64,000 nucleotides of DNA from Tricholomella constricta (lineage: Eukaryota > Basidiomycota > Agaricomycetes > Agaricales > Lyophyllaceae), in assembly GCA_013368375.1 (NCBI GenBank), contig JAACJP010000002.1:1674001-1738000 (forward strand), given 5' to 3'. Under the pieces are notes generated by a model, which did no database searches, was not told the origin of the DNA, and saw nothing but the letters and a program-made list of their open reading frames with translations. The translations under genes and the position numbers were made by a program. This document shows positions 11,740 through 22,756 of the stretch, piece by piece (the stretch's first letter is position 1; every line of letters starts with the position of its first letter).

Positions 11740-13345
11740 TCACAGCAACCCTGTAGCACTGCCAGACCAATCCGCGTGACTTCTCTGTCCCGCATCGCAC
11801 TGTCCTCCATACGCTCCGCCCGATGACTGTGCTGCACTGGCGTGGTTATCCTTGCGCCCATCCGATTCCTCCCCATGATACGGCGCCGTCGAGCTCTGAT
11901 ACTCGCTTGGATTAGAATAGGTTTGGTACGGGTAGGAATTGAGGTCCAAGCCATAAAACTCAATTTCTCTACCTGACCCTGGGCTACCCACCACCCCCTG
12001 CTGTTCGGCCTCGAACGTCGTTCCAGGAGGTGGACCGAACCATTCTTGCGCAGATGAACTTGAGAATCGCAGGGGCGGTAGTAACCGAAACATACCATCG
12101 TCGTCCTCGCGAGATTCATTCGTGCGTATCGATTTTTCAGTCCGGACAAGGTTGAGCTCGCTGAGATTGCTGGCCCTTCTTGGACTGCCTCGGCGCAAGA
12201 AAAGTAGAAGACAGAACAGAGCTGTGAGTGCCGCCACACCTCCCATAGTTCCTCCTACGATAGCGCCAACCGGCGCAGCCTCATCAGCGGCTTTCGGTAG
12301 AGCTGCAGCAGTCGTAGAAAGAGAAGTTGGTGCGGTATCCGTCAAGGTACTCGTTGTCGATGACGTTGGTCCTAAGCTGGAAACCGACAATTGTGTCTCC
12401 TCGATGGTGCTGCTTGTAGCTGTCTCATCATTTGTTGTGAAACTCGGTTCCTGGGTCAAGCTTTTAAAAGGAGACGCTGTGACTGAGAGGGTAGATTCAA
12501 TCCTGCCAAATCGTTAGGAATTGGTCAAGGAATTTCAGGAGTGGCTTACGAAAGGACTGAGACATCTGGATGGACGGGTGGATGTACATCTGTGGATGGA
12601 TGGGTGGGTGGATGTACATCTGGCCTGCATGGATGGATGGGTGGAGGTACATCTGGCCTGCATGGATGGAAGGGTGGAGGTACATCTGGCCTGCATGGAT
12701 GGGGTGGATGTACTACCTTTGGAGACGGAGCATGTGGCACCAAAGTGGATGATTGTAATGAGCTGCTTGTAGAGCTCTCACATAGAGGTGAGGACTGGGA
12801 CTCAAAACTCTGCGGCTCAGGCTTGATCTCAACGGAAAAAGAATCGCTCAAAGCAAGGACGGTGCCGTTACTGCACTCATCATCTCATTAGCATGCGAGA
12901 ATAAATTAGACATGGCGAAACATCCTTACGCAATATTTACAGCTCTGAGAACGCAAGGTATCCTATGATAGATTGAGTGACGATACCTTAGATTTATCGT
13001 CGGCGCCACTCACGAAGTATTGGCAGAGATGTCAAGAGGTGGTTTCGGTGTAGCTGTCGGCACGAAAACCTGACCATCGGTGGTATTTACTTGAACCGGT
13101 GAGATGATACTGCAAAGTGAATCCAAGTTGAACGATGCCGGATCTTCGGGAGCAAACGACCAGGTGACTTCGACCACGGAGCCAAGGAGGATGGGAGACG
13201 AAGGAGTATTAAGGAAAAGCGCCTGAGAGACCCGAAAGATCGAGACAAAGCTAGAATGAGCTTTGGTGAGTGAGCGAAGGATGCAAAACGCAGGAGGTCC
13301 GTACAACAACCCGTAGAGACACAGTGTCCAGTGTGGAGGCATCAT
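11740..13345 (-). CDS. Array copy 5: divergent membrane protein with His/Cys/Pro stalk repeats
   Basis: The start ATG is at 13345. A 54-nt intron (GTACGG...CATTCTAG with a CTCAC branch) joins MMPPHWTLCLYGLF to FVSIFRVSQALF, a good signal peptide. The ectodomain includes LLGSVVEVTWSF, DPASFNLDSLCS and TTDGQVFV, shared with copy 6 and reminiscent of Kre9/Knh1-like domains. A Ser-rich linker with SPKVVHPPHP leads into tandem HPCRPDVPPP units. After another intron comes a Ser/Thr stalk, the helix VGAIVGGTMGGVAALTALFC, a basic RRGSPRR anchor, and a long Gly/Ser/Tyr tail ending at 11740. It shares architecture, not close sequence, with copies 1-4. Ligand and pathway are unknown. Confidence 0.6.
12562..12715. 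repeat. 33-bp coding minisatellite in copy 5 stalk
   Basis: Tandem units close to ACATCTGGCCTGCATGGATGG plus a GGTGGAGGT spacer make about three full 33-bp copies, preceded by two shorter degenerate ones. On the minus strand in the gene frame each full unit codes for an 11-residue HPCRPDVPPP-type repeat. The repeated cysteine is unusual for a stalk. The shorter units (DVHPPTHP-like) have lost it. Confidence 0.75.
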
Positions 13346-14170
13346 TGTAGCGTTAGCGATCGCCGATTATTTGAATATGCTCGTATGACAAGAAGGGCCG
13401 CATAACGTGAATGGGAAGATGGATGCCAGATATTTATTGTTCATCACCAGACGAACTTGGTGCTCCCAGTGTAGTCATAGACGGCGTTGGCTCTAGAAAG
13501 ATGGCCCAAGAGAAGTTGTTTATCAGTTCTGGTTTCCTGATTCTTCCCAGACAATCTGATGTTTCAGTAATTTATAAAGCTTCGCAACCTGTTCATTGCC
13601 GTCAAAGGGGCATAAAAGCACGGAAGTAGACATACATCTGGGCCTGTTCATAGTCTGATTCCTCCCTCCATGGTCACTCTGCTCCTCAGCTTCGACGACA
13701 GAGATTCGCTTTGATGGGCTTTGGCTGCCAACCAATTTAACTATTGGCCATCGAATTTGACGAGTGCAACGGAGAAAGCTACGACTGGATCATGGTACCA
13801 TAAAGTCCTGTCCATAGTTTGTGAGAAGACTGATTATTTCTGAACAGATGTGTAAAAAGAAAAACCAGATAGTAACTCTCGATGTGACGATGCTAACAGT
13901 TGACTCGAATAGAAAGAAATGCCGATGCAAGCTTCTATCGTGATCAAGGATGAATCATCAAGTAACAGCAACGATTTTATCAGCGACGAAACCGGCGTCC
14001 AGTGTTGGGAATAACAGTGAAGTGCTGAAGGGCCAGGCTGATCGGTGATCATGAACAGCCTAGTTGAAGATGGTCGCCCTGATACTCGCTCGGGCCGAGC
14101 TCCGAAAACCGACACGATTGGCATCGACTTACTCAAAAGACAAAGAAATATGCCTGAAGCTTTGAAAGGT
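13346..14170. other. Intergenic region with a unit-flank remnant
   Basis: Positions 13925-14005 (GCAAGCTTCTATCGTGATCA onward) match the flanks at about 795-875 and 7670-7745, so the divergent part of the array shares ancestry with the recent tandem units. No convincing gene was found. Short minus-strand frames (13523-13735, 13834-14136) lack domains. Confidence 0.4.
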
Positions 14171-15751
14171 TCAAGAATATATTATTAACACGACTAGTGC
14201 TGCAAATATCATATCTGCTTCTAAGGCAAAGTGGTGATAATCCTTCAAGTCCCGGCCTGCAAATCTCGGAAAGGGTTTAGAGGCACCGGCGTGGATGGCT
14301 CCAATGGAGCGGACGATAGTTTTTGTCCTGCCATTGTCGGAATAGTCTGGCGGAGGGGATTGGTCCTCTAGGCCGTCAACGATTCCCCAGACGCCCCGAT
14401 TGTCAGGCTCCCTCTGTTGAGCCTCCAACGCTTGGATTCGGTCACTCATCCGTTGCACTATTTGCCTCAACCGTACCTCCGTCGCTTCCGTAGATGTAGT
14501 CAATGTATGACTTTCGGATATATTACCAATGGACGTGGAGACATCATCGTCGAGGTTCGTAGCCTCCGAATTCGCTTGCAATCGGCTCCGTTGCCTTACA
14601 GCCTCGGCTTTGCTCATATCAACACCCACGATGCGACCTGCAGGATCAAAAGTTTGATACGCGCAAGGAATAACGTCCGATACTAGGGTACGCACCGCCT
14701 CTCCGTGAAGGTTGTGAATAATCTGGATCGTAGGCGAGAGGGACGAGAACAGCTGAACGCCATCGTCTTCGGAATCTTATGAAAGCCGCAAGCAGCAGGC
14801 CAAGAAGGCCTACAGCCCCCAATAAGCCACCTACGATACCACCGATGGGAGGATTTTTCGGCGTCAGGGAGGGCGGCACGGTTGTTAGTTGGTGACAGTG
14901 CCGTGGAAGTCGAAATCGAAGTGATACTTGAAGTGAACGTAACAGAAGTAGCCGTTGTTTGATCTGACGCGACAGAGCTCGTGGGTTCCTGGGAGATCGT
15001 GACGGCTGTCCCAATAGAACTACCTATATCTGCAGTTCGCGCTGAAGCTTTCGTAGGATTGTCGCCTTGGGTAATAGATGGCGAGGAGTTTGAAGAGCTA
15101 TAAAGTGGTCAAGCATAGCTCTAATCAATGACCTCTGATGCATTGTCGTACATGGTGGGGAGAGTCTGATGATTGCCTGGCTCTGGAGAATTTTGAGGTG
15201 TTGTATTCGTTGTTGGGGGATTTGGGGCAACAGAAGTATGACGTAGAATCACTGCGAAGGGCGTACTCTATGCGAGCAGTTGATCGGTGCTAAGACGAGT
15301 CATGAGCTCGTCGTCCACAAATTTGAATAGATGTGACTTACGAATGCATTTTACCCTCGAGTATACACAAAAGGCTAGAACCAACTCAGCAACCTGTGAA
15401 GGTTGAACAAACACGAGTTGCCCTTACGCAAATTCGAATTCAGACCCGGAAGGCAGGGCAACAAACACCTGACCGTCCGCCGTCGTCACATCGAGGCGCG
15501 GCGTTGCTGGTGTGCCCGCACATTGCGCATCCAGGTTGAAGGACGCTGGATCTCCAGCACCGGATAACCAAGTGACATGCACGACGGAACCAAGAAAAAA
15601 CGGGCGGTAAAGGTGGAAAGAGCGTGAGAGCCCAGCAGACCTGGACGACGAGGCGAAAAATGCTGTGAATGTTGGTTAGGGAGAATGCCATTTGACCTTT
15701 CAGCGAAGGGACTTACAAAAAATGAGAAAGGCTCCAGGACCGTAAAATCAT
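14171..15751 (-). pseudogene. Array copy 6: membrane protein with a probable frameshift
   Basis: The likely start is at 15751 (MILRSWSLSHF), joined over a GTAAGT...TTCACAG intron to FIFRLVVQVCWALTL, a signal peptide. The ectodomain (LGSVVHVTWLS, GDPASFNLDAQCAG, TTADGQVFVALP) matches copy 5 but is one base out of frame with the signal peptide; the shift falls in an A6 run at 15595-15600. The stalk is followed by the helix IGGIVGGLLGAVGLLGLLL and FRRRWR. A GTGCGT...CTGCAG intron then leads to the tail, with a coiled-coil-like IQALEAQQRE stretch and an SPPPDYSDN motif. The tail ends at 14171. Gene decay or a sequencing error in the homopolymer would both explain the shift. Confidence 0.5.
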
Positions 15752-17637
15752 GTAGACGGCGGATACTTTCCACTACGAGTTCAGTATCCATACCGTTAAA
15801 AGCTATCGACGCGTTGAGAAGACAGCCAGTGAATGATCGACAGGGCCAGGGTGTACACTCAATCCTCGATGATCGTATCTATAATGTAGGCCGACTTCGT
15901 CCCGCTGACGTATGATCAGTCTGGTGGTCGACATGGATCTTTCTCTTGGGAGTATGTGTATCTCCTCAGGTATCAGACGCCGGAAATTGTGCATTGTAAT
16001 AATGCACATGTCAATCTATAGATAGAATTGCACTTGAAGGTATGTGTCAATGATGAGGAAGCAGATACGAGTGCGGCTTATGACTCAACGAGAATGGTAA
16101 GATTTAGAAAACTCTCCCCCGGTAAGTAGTTTATTTGTAAAATCGATATTGAGCATCGCAAATAACCTGCGGAAGTTGGTCCCGGACGAAAGTCAAGTTT
16201 ACTGAATGGAACGATTCTCATGCCGAGTTGTTAACATACCAGGAGTGGGACAATCGATCATACCTTGACGCTTCAGGGAGGGGGGGTTCTGATGAGAAAT
16301 AAATTCACGCAGACTTTTGGGAATACAGCGGGGATAGAAGCATGATGGACTCACTGAAACGAAGGGCTGATCATCAAGCAACTGAGCAAGGTTCGTTTAT
16401 CTTCATATGTTCAACGGTCCCCGTAAATATCAATTCATTTATCAGGCTAAAGAGGACGCACAGTACAAGAACGTTTATAGAACAAACTATGTGGGTGTGT
16501 CGGAAGAGACGATCAAGGACGTGCATGCATCTATCAATCCATAAGCTCGTATCCAACAAGGGAAAGGAGCACTCACCTAAATAGATTTACGATTGCTTTC
16601 AACTCAACATGGCCTGAATGGAATTATGCATCATTTGAAAACGCCACCCATGCTTTCGAAGCATTATCTGTGAGCGCGTTGCATAGCAATCTCCTGTAGT
16701 ATCGCCAAGTAACATCTCACGAATATGCATTGGCAAGACCGCCCTACGGATAGAGAAGTTTAGGTTCTGGATCAAGTCAAGACGTCGATACCGACCTTTC
16801 AAAGGCGATGGGTAACCATCAAGAAGCCCTTTTATTCCTCGCGAATCCAATATCACCTGTAGATGTGCCATCGATCACGGAAGAGATGATCATGGAAGGA
16901 CTGCGACCAAATACAAATACAGGTGAATCGGCGTATTGTGAATGCTGTGCGGAGAAGAAATGGAATAAAAGGCATCAAGAATCGTCTATGCTCCTCCAGA
17001 ATGCCGGCCCTTTATAGAAAAGACCGAACAGAGAGATGCGCCCAGCTTGAACAACCGCCTTCTCAACTCGCGTTGAAGCCAAGCCTCGCTGTTGCACGAC
17101 TGGTTGGCTTCAATACGCGTAGCAACTTTACCCCCACCACCCCCACCACGGAAACGGCATCGATCGGGTTGAACCGCGTGCTCTTCCAGAGGTCGCACAT
17201 CACTGCAACCGTTTTCATTCTCACTGATCCTGGAGGCAAACGGTATCCTAGCGGTGTCCTTTCGAACGAACATGGACCGCTGCAGGCGACCTGACAGGGC
17301 GAGATCGGTTTGGGGAATCTCAGGCTGCTGCGTACATAGTGTGTCCATGAGATCGTGGAAACGAAAGGTCGATGGCAGAGAAGGAGGCACCTTGTTTGGA
17401 TGTTTGCAATATTTTTAGACCGCGGGTATCATCTGTACAAGACCCAAATAACTTACGGTGGGAAGGCAATAGTTGTAGGTTGGTCGACGGGTCAACCTTA
17501 TGCAGCCATGGTGATTCAACGGAGGCCCACAAGAGTTTACTGGGGCCACATAATTCCCGCTGATTCGGTGTTGGTCACGGCTGAGCGCTGAGCGCTGAGC
17601 GCTGAGGCCTGACTCGGAGGTGTCGGGCGCATTGCCG
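15752..17637. other. Gene-poor stretch
   Basis: I see no gene here. Frames up to about 134 codons (minus strand 16986-17390) show no domain and no family pattern. A minus-strand fragment near 16695-16740 reads MLLGDTTGD and resembles a frame in the foldback element that follows. A short 7-8 bp tandem GCTGAGC repeat lies at 17576-17606. Confidence 0.5.
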
Positions 17638-17646
17638 TATTGAAGC

Positions 17647-18616
17647 CAGGCTCCTAAAACCAGCACGCTCGTACCGCTCGATTTCGCATATCAGAACTGC
17701 CACGCAATGTATTATATGTAAAAATTTATCTTATCTTATCCAGCCAAACATGAACAATTTTCTATCCAAACAAACAAAAGGAAGGCTCAAACTCGCGGTA
17801 GAGCGGCTGGCAAAAATGGGATTCGGGGATCCCGGCGTTCTCGAATAAACCCTACCGTAGGTGCTAGGTAACTCGTCGCTTAGCCATTTACAACGCACGA
17901 ATAAACATTCCCACAATCGAGACCTGGACCCTTTAATCAGACATTTGTGACATTGACGAGAGGTGTATCCGTCGACTCAACTCACAAACACTGGATTACC
18001 TACTCTTGAAAATCTCACAAGCCAGTAACATAATGCCGAAAGTCCTCGTCGGCCTTCTGTACAACGAAATTTACAGCCATAGTGATATATTCAGTATTTT
18101 ATCCCCAGTTATTTTCTTTGCTTGACAGCCTGGGCCCACAGGACAAAGAAGAGCACTTACACGGCACATGTTCTGCTCCCAACAAAACGGGATCGGCCTT
18201 CACTACATCGCCCGCAGTATCGCCAAGAAGAAACTTCGTGAGTTCGAAATTAACGATGTGTCCTCGCGCATGTCAACGCGCATGTCGACGGATAGTACAC
18301 CTCTCGTCAATGTCACAAATGTCTGATTAAAGGGTCCAGGTCTCGATTGTGGGAATGTTTATTCGTGCGTTGTAAATGGCTAAGCGACGAGTTACCTAGC
18401 ACCTACGGTAGGGTTTATTCGAGAACGCCGGGATCCCCGAATCCCATTTTTGCCAGCCGCTCTACCGCGAGTTTGAGCCTTCCTTTTGTTTGTTTGGATA
18501 GAAAATTGTTCATGTTTGGCTGGATAAGATAAGATAAATTTTTACATATAATACATTGCGTGGCAGTTCTGATATGCGAAATCGAGCGGTACGAGCGTGC
18601 TGGTTTTAGGAGCCTG
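17647..18616. mobile_element. Mutator-like foldback element with about 330-bp terminal inverted repeats
   Basis: The two arms (about 17647-17975 and 18284-18616) are reverse complements, nearly identical apart from a 3-base difference near the inner ends. The ends read CAGGCTCCTAAAACCAGCACG and CGTGCTGGTTTTAGGAGCCTG. Identical 9-bp direct repeats TATTGAAGC flank the element (17638-17646 and 18617-18625). Long terminal inverted repeats plus a 9-bp target duplication are the hallmark of Mutator/MULE elements. The 308-bp middle has no transposase. It contains a minus-strand fragment reading KFLLGDTAGDVV that could be captured gene sequence. Identical 61-codon frames in both arms only reflect the palindrome. 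Confidence 0.85.
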
Positions 18617-18731
18617 TATTGAAGCATAAAATAGAGCTTTTCAGAACTCGAAACGCGCATAATTTAACATTCGCAAACATGGCTTAAGTATCAGATCTAA
18701 TCTTTATGCGTCCTGACTGTGACTGACCATC

Positions 18732-20862
18732 ATGTCCAGTGTACGGTCTGTTCTCACCATCGCTGGCTCAGACTCCTCTGGAGGTGCCGGTATCCAAGTG
18801 AGATCCTTGTATCACTTCAATCATATGTTCCTAACCTCACCTTGATGCAAGGCCGACCTGAAGACAATTGCTGCCCATGGCTGCTACGGAACGAGCGCAA
18901 TGACAGCCCTGACTTCCCAGAACACCACTGGAGTCCAGGCAGTACATCCAATACCCCCAGAATTTGTAGAGAAGCAAGTCAGTGGGATCTATGTCCTCCT
19001 GCCGACGTTCTTTTCCAATCAAAGACTCTCGCTGAACAGATACATTCTATTCTCGATGACATCGAGACGCACGCCATTAAGACTGGGATGTTATATGATG
19101 CGGATAATGTCCGCGCCGTCGTTAAAGCCCTCAGCGCGCACTATGCTGGGGCAACTATCCCACCGCTTGTCTGTGACCCGGTGTGCGTGTCGACTTCAGG
19201 CCACAGTCTACTGAACCCGCAGGCGATCCAAGTCCTGGTCGACGAGTTATTTCCTCTCACCCATCTCATCACCCCAAATAAGCCAGAAGCAGAGCTTCTG
19301 CTATCTCACCGTGGAATGCCCTCGCAGATCTCGAGTCTCGAAGATATGACCGTCGCTGCAAAGAATCTGCTTAGATACGGTTCAAAAGCAGTCCTCTTGA
19401 AGGGCGGACATATCGTAACGACCATGGAGGAAGTAAAAATGGTTTCACTTAAGGGCACAGGCATTGATGTGATTCCTTATGGACTTCTTTCCGAGAACAT
19501 GGAAATTCTGCAGGTCGGAGAAACGAACGATCCGGCCGCACGGCTTGTGGTCGATGTCCTCAGTGAAGCTGGAAGAACGACACTCTTCATTCGACCCCAC
19601 ATAGATTCTACGAGTACACACGGGACTGGATGTACTCTCAGCGCAGCTATTGCAAGTCAGCTCGCCCGCGATGGTGACCGTGCGTCGACCTTTACTCTTG
19701 TTCGAACCACATAAAGTTTACCATCGCGATCATAGTAAAGGAAGCGGTCAAGAATGGCGTTGCGTACACCCATCTTGGGATTCTAACTGCACAGCGCATT
19801 GGAAAAGGCCACGGGCCATTGAACCACCTCCACGCCTTGATGCCAAAGCTCATCCCGCAGTATGTATGTTTTCCCAACGATATATACGATCTACTAATTC
19901 ATTTATAGGGCCACGCCGACTAACCGTCATCCGTTCACACGGATGCTCATTCAAGGCAATGCAGCCGCGTGGAAAGAATATGTCGAGCACGAGTTTGTCA
20001 GACTCCTCGGCCAGGGCACGCTCCCTCGCAGCGCTTTCGTTTATTTCATCATGTCAGGCCAAGAAACCAACTTCGTCTCGCCATAATTGTGTTGTCTTGA
20101 CTAACGAGATGCAACCACTACATCAGACAGGATTACCATTACCTCAAATACTACGCTCGGGCATACGCGTGAGTCCATGACAGATCTTCCACCTCGCACT
20201 CGGCTGAACCGTTCGACCCAGGCTCCTTGCGGCCAAGTCGAGCACGTTCGACGCCATAGGAAGCGCCACGCAGACCATCATCAACGTCATCACCGAAATT
20301 CACACCCACAAGGCCTTCTGTGCCGCCTTCGGAATCACCAACGACATGCTGGAAAATACACCCGAAGAGGCTGCCACCAGTGCATACGGGGCGTATCTTA
20401 TCGATATAGGGCTCCGAGGTGCGCCACTTGCATTCCTTTTCTTACGCCTTGAATCTCTGACCCGTGTGATGATTTATCAGGGGACACTACGAAGCTTCTG
20501 ATGGCCCTTCTTGCCTGCCTTCTCGGGTACGGCGAAGTGGGCATGTGGCTGAAAAAGCAGGAGTCCCTCTCGAACAGCTGGGTTGTCGTCGAAGGCAACC
20601 CGTACAAACAGTGGATGGACGATTATTCGGGGCCGGCATATCAGGGAGCCGTTAAGATCGGACTTGGTGCGTTTGTTCTTCAGATTACAAAAAAGTCCCG
20701 CCGTACTGAATCTGGCGTGGTTGGGAATATGAAGAACTCATCGAATCTCGGGCGGCTGCGGACCCACCATCGCCGGCACGCTTTGCAGAGTGGAGGGAGG
20801 TGTGGGAGCGGTGCACGAGGTTGGAGAGGGGGTTCTGGGACGCGGCGATGGCCGCTGCTTGA
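18732..20862 (+). CDS. THI20: Bifunctional hydroxymethylpyrimidine(-phosphate) kinase / thiaminase II
   Basis: The N-terminal half is a ThiD-type kinase that makes HMP-pyrophosphate for thiamine synthesis: start MSSVRSVLTIAGSDSSGGAG, then DLKTIAAHGCYG, AIKTGML, VCDPVCVSTSGH, KPEAELLL, LLKGGH and the anion-hole motif STHGTGCTLSAA. The C-terminal half is TenA/THI-4-like (HPFTRMLIQGNAAAWKEY, DYHYLKYYARAYA, LLACLLGYGEVG with the expected active-site Cys), the thiaminase II or salvage domain. At least seven short GT-AG introns were placed by protein continuity; the last acceptor (AAG at about 20730) is the least sure. This architecture is the Thi20/Thi21 type. The upstream region is only 115 bp long before the foldback element begins, so its promoter may lie partly inside that element. 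Confidence 0.9.
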
Positions 20863-20969
20863 AGCTCGAGAGTGATCTCGCGTCCCGGGCCTTCCAAAAA
20901 ATAAAATGATCGTCAAATATGTAGGATATATAGAGTACATACAAACAAAAACGCAAGCCGGAATGGATG

Positions 20970-22373
20970 TTACCAAGTCTCCTCGGATTTCACCACTGCC
21001 GACAGGTCAGGTAAGGTGAAGAGGACAGGCTTCGCTTCGTAGGCGTCAGCCTCCAAAGCAATTTCGATCTTTGGAAGAGAGTCGGAGGGGGATGCTTCAC
21101 CGGCGAGAACGACGGCCTTGCGGGACTTGGATTTAGAGACTTTCTGAACGCTTGGGCAGAGGCCGTGGGTGCTCAGCTCGCACAAGTCACATCGCGGGCC
21201 AACCGGGAGACATATCATCTGAAAGACGTTTGAAACGTACCAGACATGACGAAGGGGGAATTACCTGGCCAAACCCGACAAGCATATGGTTAATGTCTGG
21301 GTGAAGCTCCGTCGGAAGCCATGACTGTAAATTCAACCTGAGGAGAGTTGTAAGTCGGAATGCCCGACGAACCTGGAACTCACCTTGTTTCTTCTGGCGT
21401 CTTCGTAGGCGACTTATGCCACCCGAGCCGGTTTGTTATCCTGTGCACATGGACATCTACGCCAATTCCTACGTTCCTGAGGAGAAGATGAGGCCAGTGG
21501 CGGCGCGAGAGCAAGCGGTACGTACAAATTCCATGCAACTTGGAGGGCAAGAAACGCCATTTTAGGTCCAACGCCTGGCAATGAACACAGTTCGTCTACA
21601 GTCTTGGGTACATCAGAGTCAAAGTCATCACGAAGCCGTTGTGCAGCCTTCTTGATATACCTAAAACGGAGTCAAATGCTGCTCAGCGGGGAGTATTTGC
21701 AGTCACCTACTCTGTTTTCCGTCGCCAGAAGCCAACTTTGCCTATGGCGTTCGAGATCGTCATGTCGTCCGCTGTAATTAGCCCGTCGACAGTCAGACTG
21801 CCCCCGAGCGCGGCCCTCAAGTTCGACACTGCTGCGTCGGTAACTTCATCTTTTGTCTGCGATGATAGCATCAGCGATATCAAAGTTGCGAACCTGCGAT
21901 TCTGGTCATGTACTTAATAGGCAGCATGGAAGACTAAATGATGAACGCCGTCAACGCACCTTTGGGTCGCTCTCCTTGCATTGTGCCTGGGCACATCCCA
22001 TGGTATCGACGGGCGCCGTTATACGCGACCTCATCTGCTTGATCGTGTTGTATGTTTCTTGCCATCTTGGTGGTGCAGGGTGAGGCACGGCGAGTGCCTG
22101 TTGGATTGGCTTCTGTTTTCTCGGTGACTTTGATGCTGTCTTCGTTGGAGCTGATGACCCAGACGGCGTAGATTCAACCTTCACGGCATTGCCCTTCTCT
22201 GGGACGCTGTCGAGAGTCTCCTCGACCTTTGGCTCTAATTTGACACGTTTCGAGCGCCGCGGTAATGTAGGGTCAGCGTCTGCCTCGAACAAAGTCACTT
22301 CAGCGTTGTGCGGGCTCGCACGCGGTGTGAGTCGCGTCGTACGCGTTGGAAGAGTTCTCTTGAGTCCAGACAT
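20970..22373 (-). CDS. NTH1: Endonuclease III homologue (DNA glycosylase/AP lyase)
   Basis: This enzyme removes oxidised pyrimidines and nicks AP sites in base-excision repair. A basic, low-complexity N-terminus (about 110 residues, with KRVKLEPK as a possible NLS) precedes the conserved core [18 protein letters not shown]. The helix-hairpin-helix [12 protein letters not shown] contains the catalytic Lys, and GVDVHVHRI the catalytic Asp. The C-terminus carries the four iron-sulphur cysteines in a C-x6-C-x2-C-x7-C pattern; the last gap is longer than the usual five. Introns include one at AAG/GTGCGT (about 21961). The start at 22373 (MSGLKRTLP) was chosen as the first ATG close to conserved composition. 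The frame stays open upstream to a possible longer N-terminus, which could be mitochondrial. Confidence 0.9.
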
Positions 22374-22756
22374 CGTGGTCACAATGAGCAAGGAGTATGC
22401 TGCTGGTTGTTGAAATGACTGAAAGAGAAGTCTAGACGTGGGATAACCCAGTTTGGCTAGTTTGGCGAATTGACGAAGTCGGAGGTTTATTTCGGCAAGC
22501 TGGCTTCGTGTGGCCCTGGGCTCCCCTGGCTCTAGCTTCTCTCCTTTCTCTTCTTTCTCCCGTCTTCTCACCCCGCGTCCCAAACCGACAGCAATACTGG
22601 CCATATCTCCGCTAACTAATTGCTTTGCGCTCTTGGTCGAGTGGTCAATCCTGGATAGACCTTTGACAGAGCTTCGCGTTTGTTCCTGGTGACAGCGGTT
22701 CAAATTTTCTCAGCACCAACCCAGCACCACCGAACTGTCTACGATTAAAGAGCCCT
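22374..22756. promoter_or_regulatory. Divergent promoter region NTH1 / unknown gene
   Basis: These 383 bp separate two start codons pointing away from each other, so both promoters must lie here. No clear TATA box was found. A stretch at 22630-22715 carries tRNA-like box A (GGTCGAGTGG) and box B (GGTTCAAATT) sequences but does not fold as a tRNA. Confidence 0.45.

Noticed and set aside
12521..12891. Plus-strand frames through the 33-bp minisatellite
   Set aside because: They are antisense shadows of the copy 5 stalk; the minus frame continues into the ectodomain and helix.
17731..18532. Two identical 61-codon frames on opposite strands
   Set aside because: They are the same sequence in the two arms of the foldback element, not two genes.
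22374..22703. Longer N-terminus of NTH1 starting at an upstream codon
   Set aside because: The upstream frame is open but of random-looking composition and would use most of the divergent promoter; kept only as an alternative.
22630..22715. tRNA-like stretch with box A GGTCGAGTGG and box B GGTTCAAATT
   Set aside because: The bases that should form the acceptor stem do not pair and no anticodon arm of correct size can be drawn; at best a tRNA relic.
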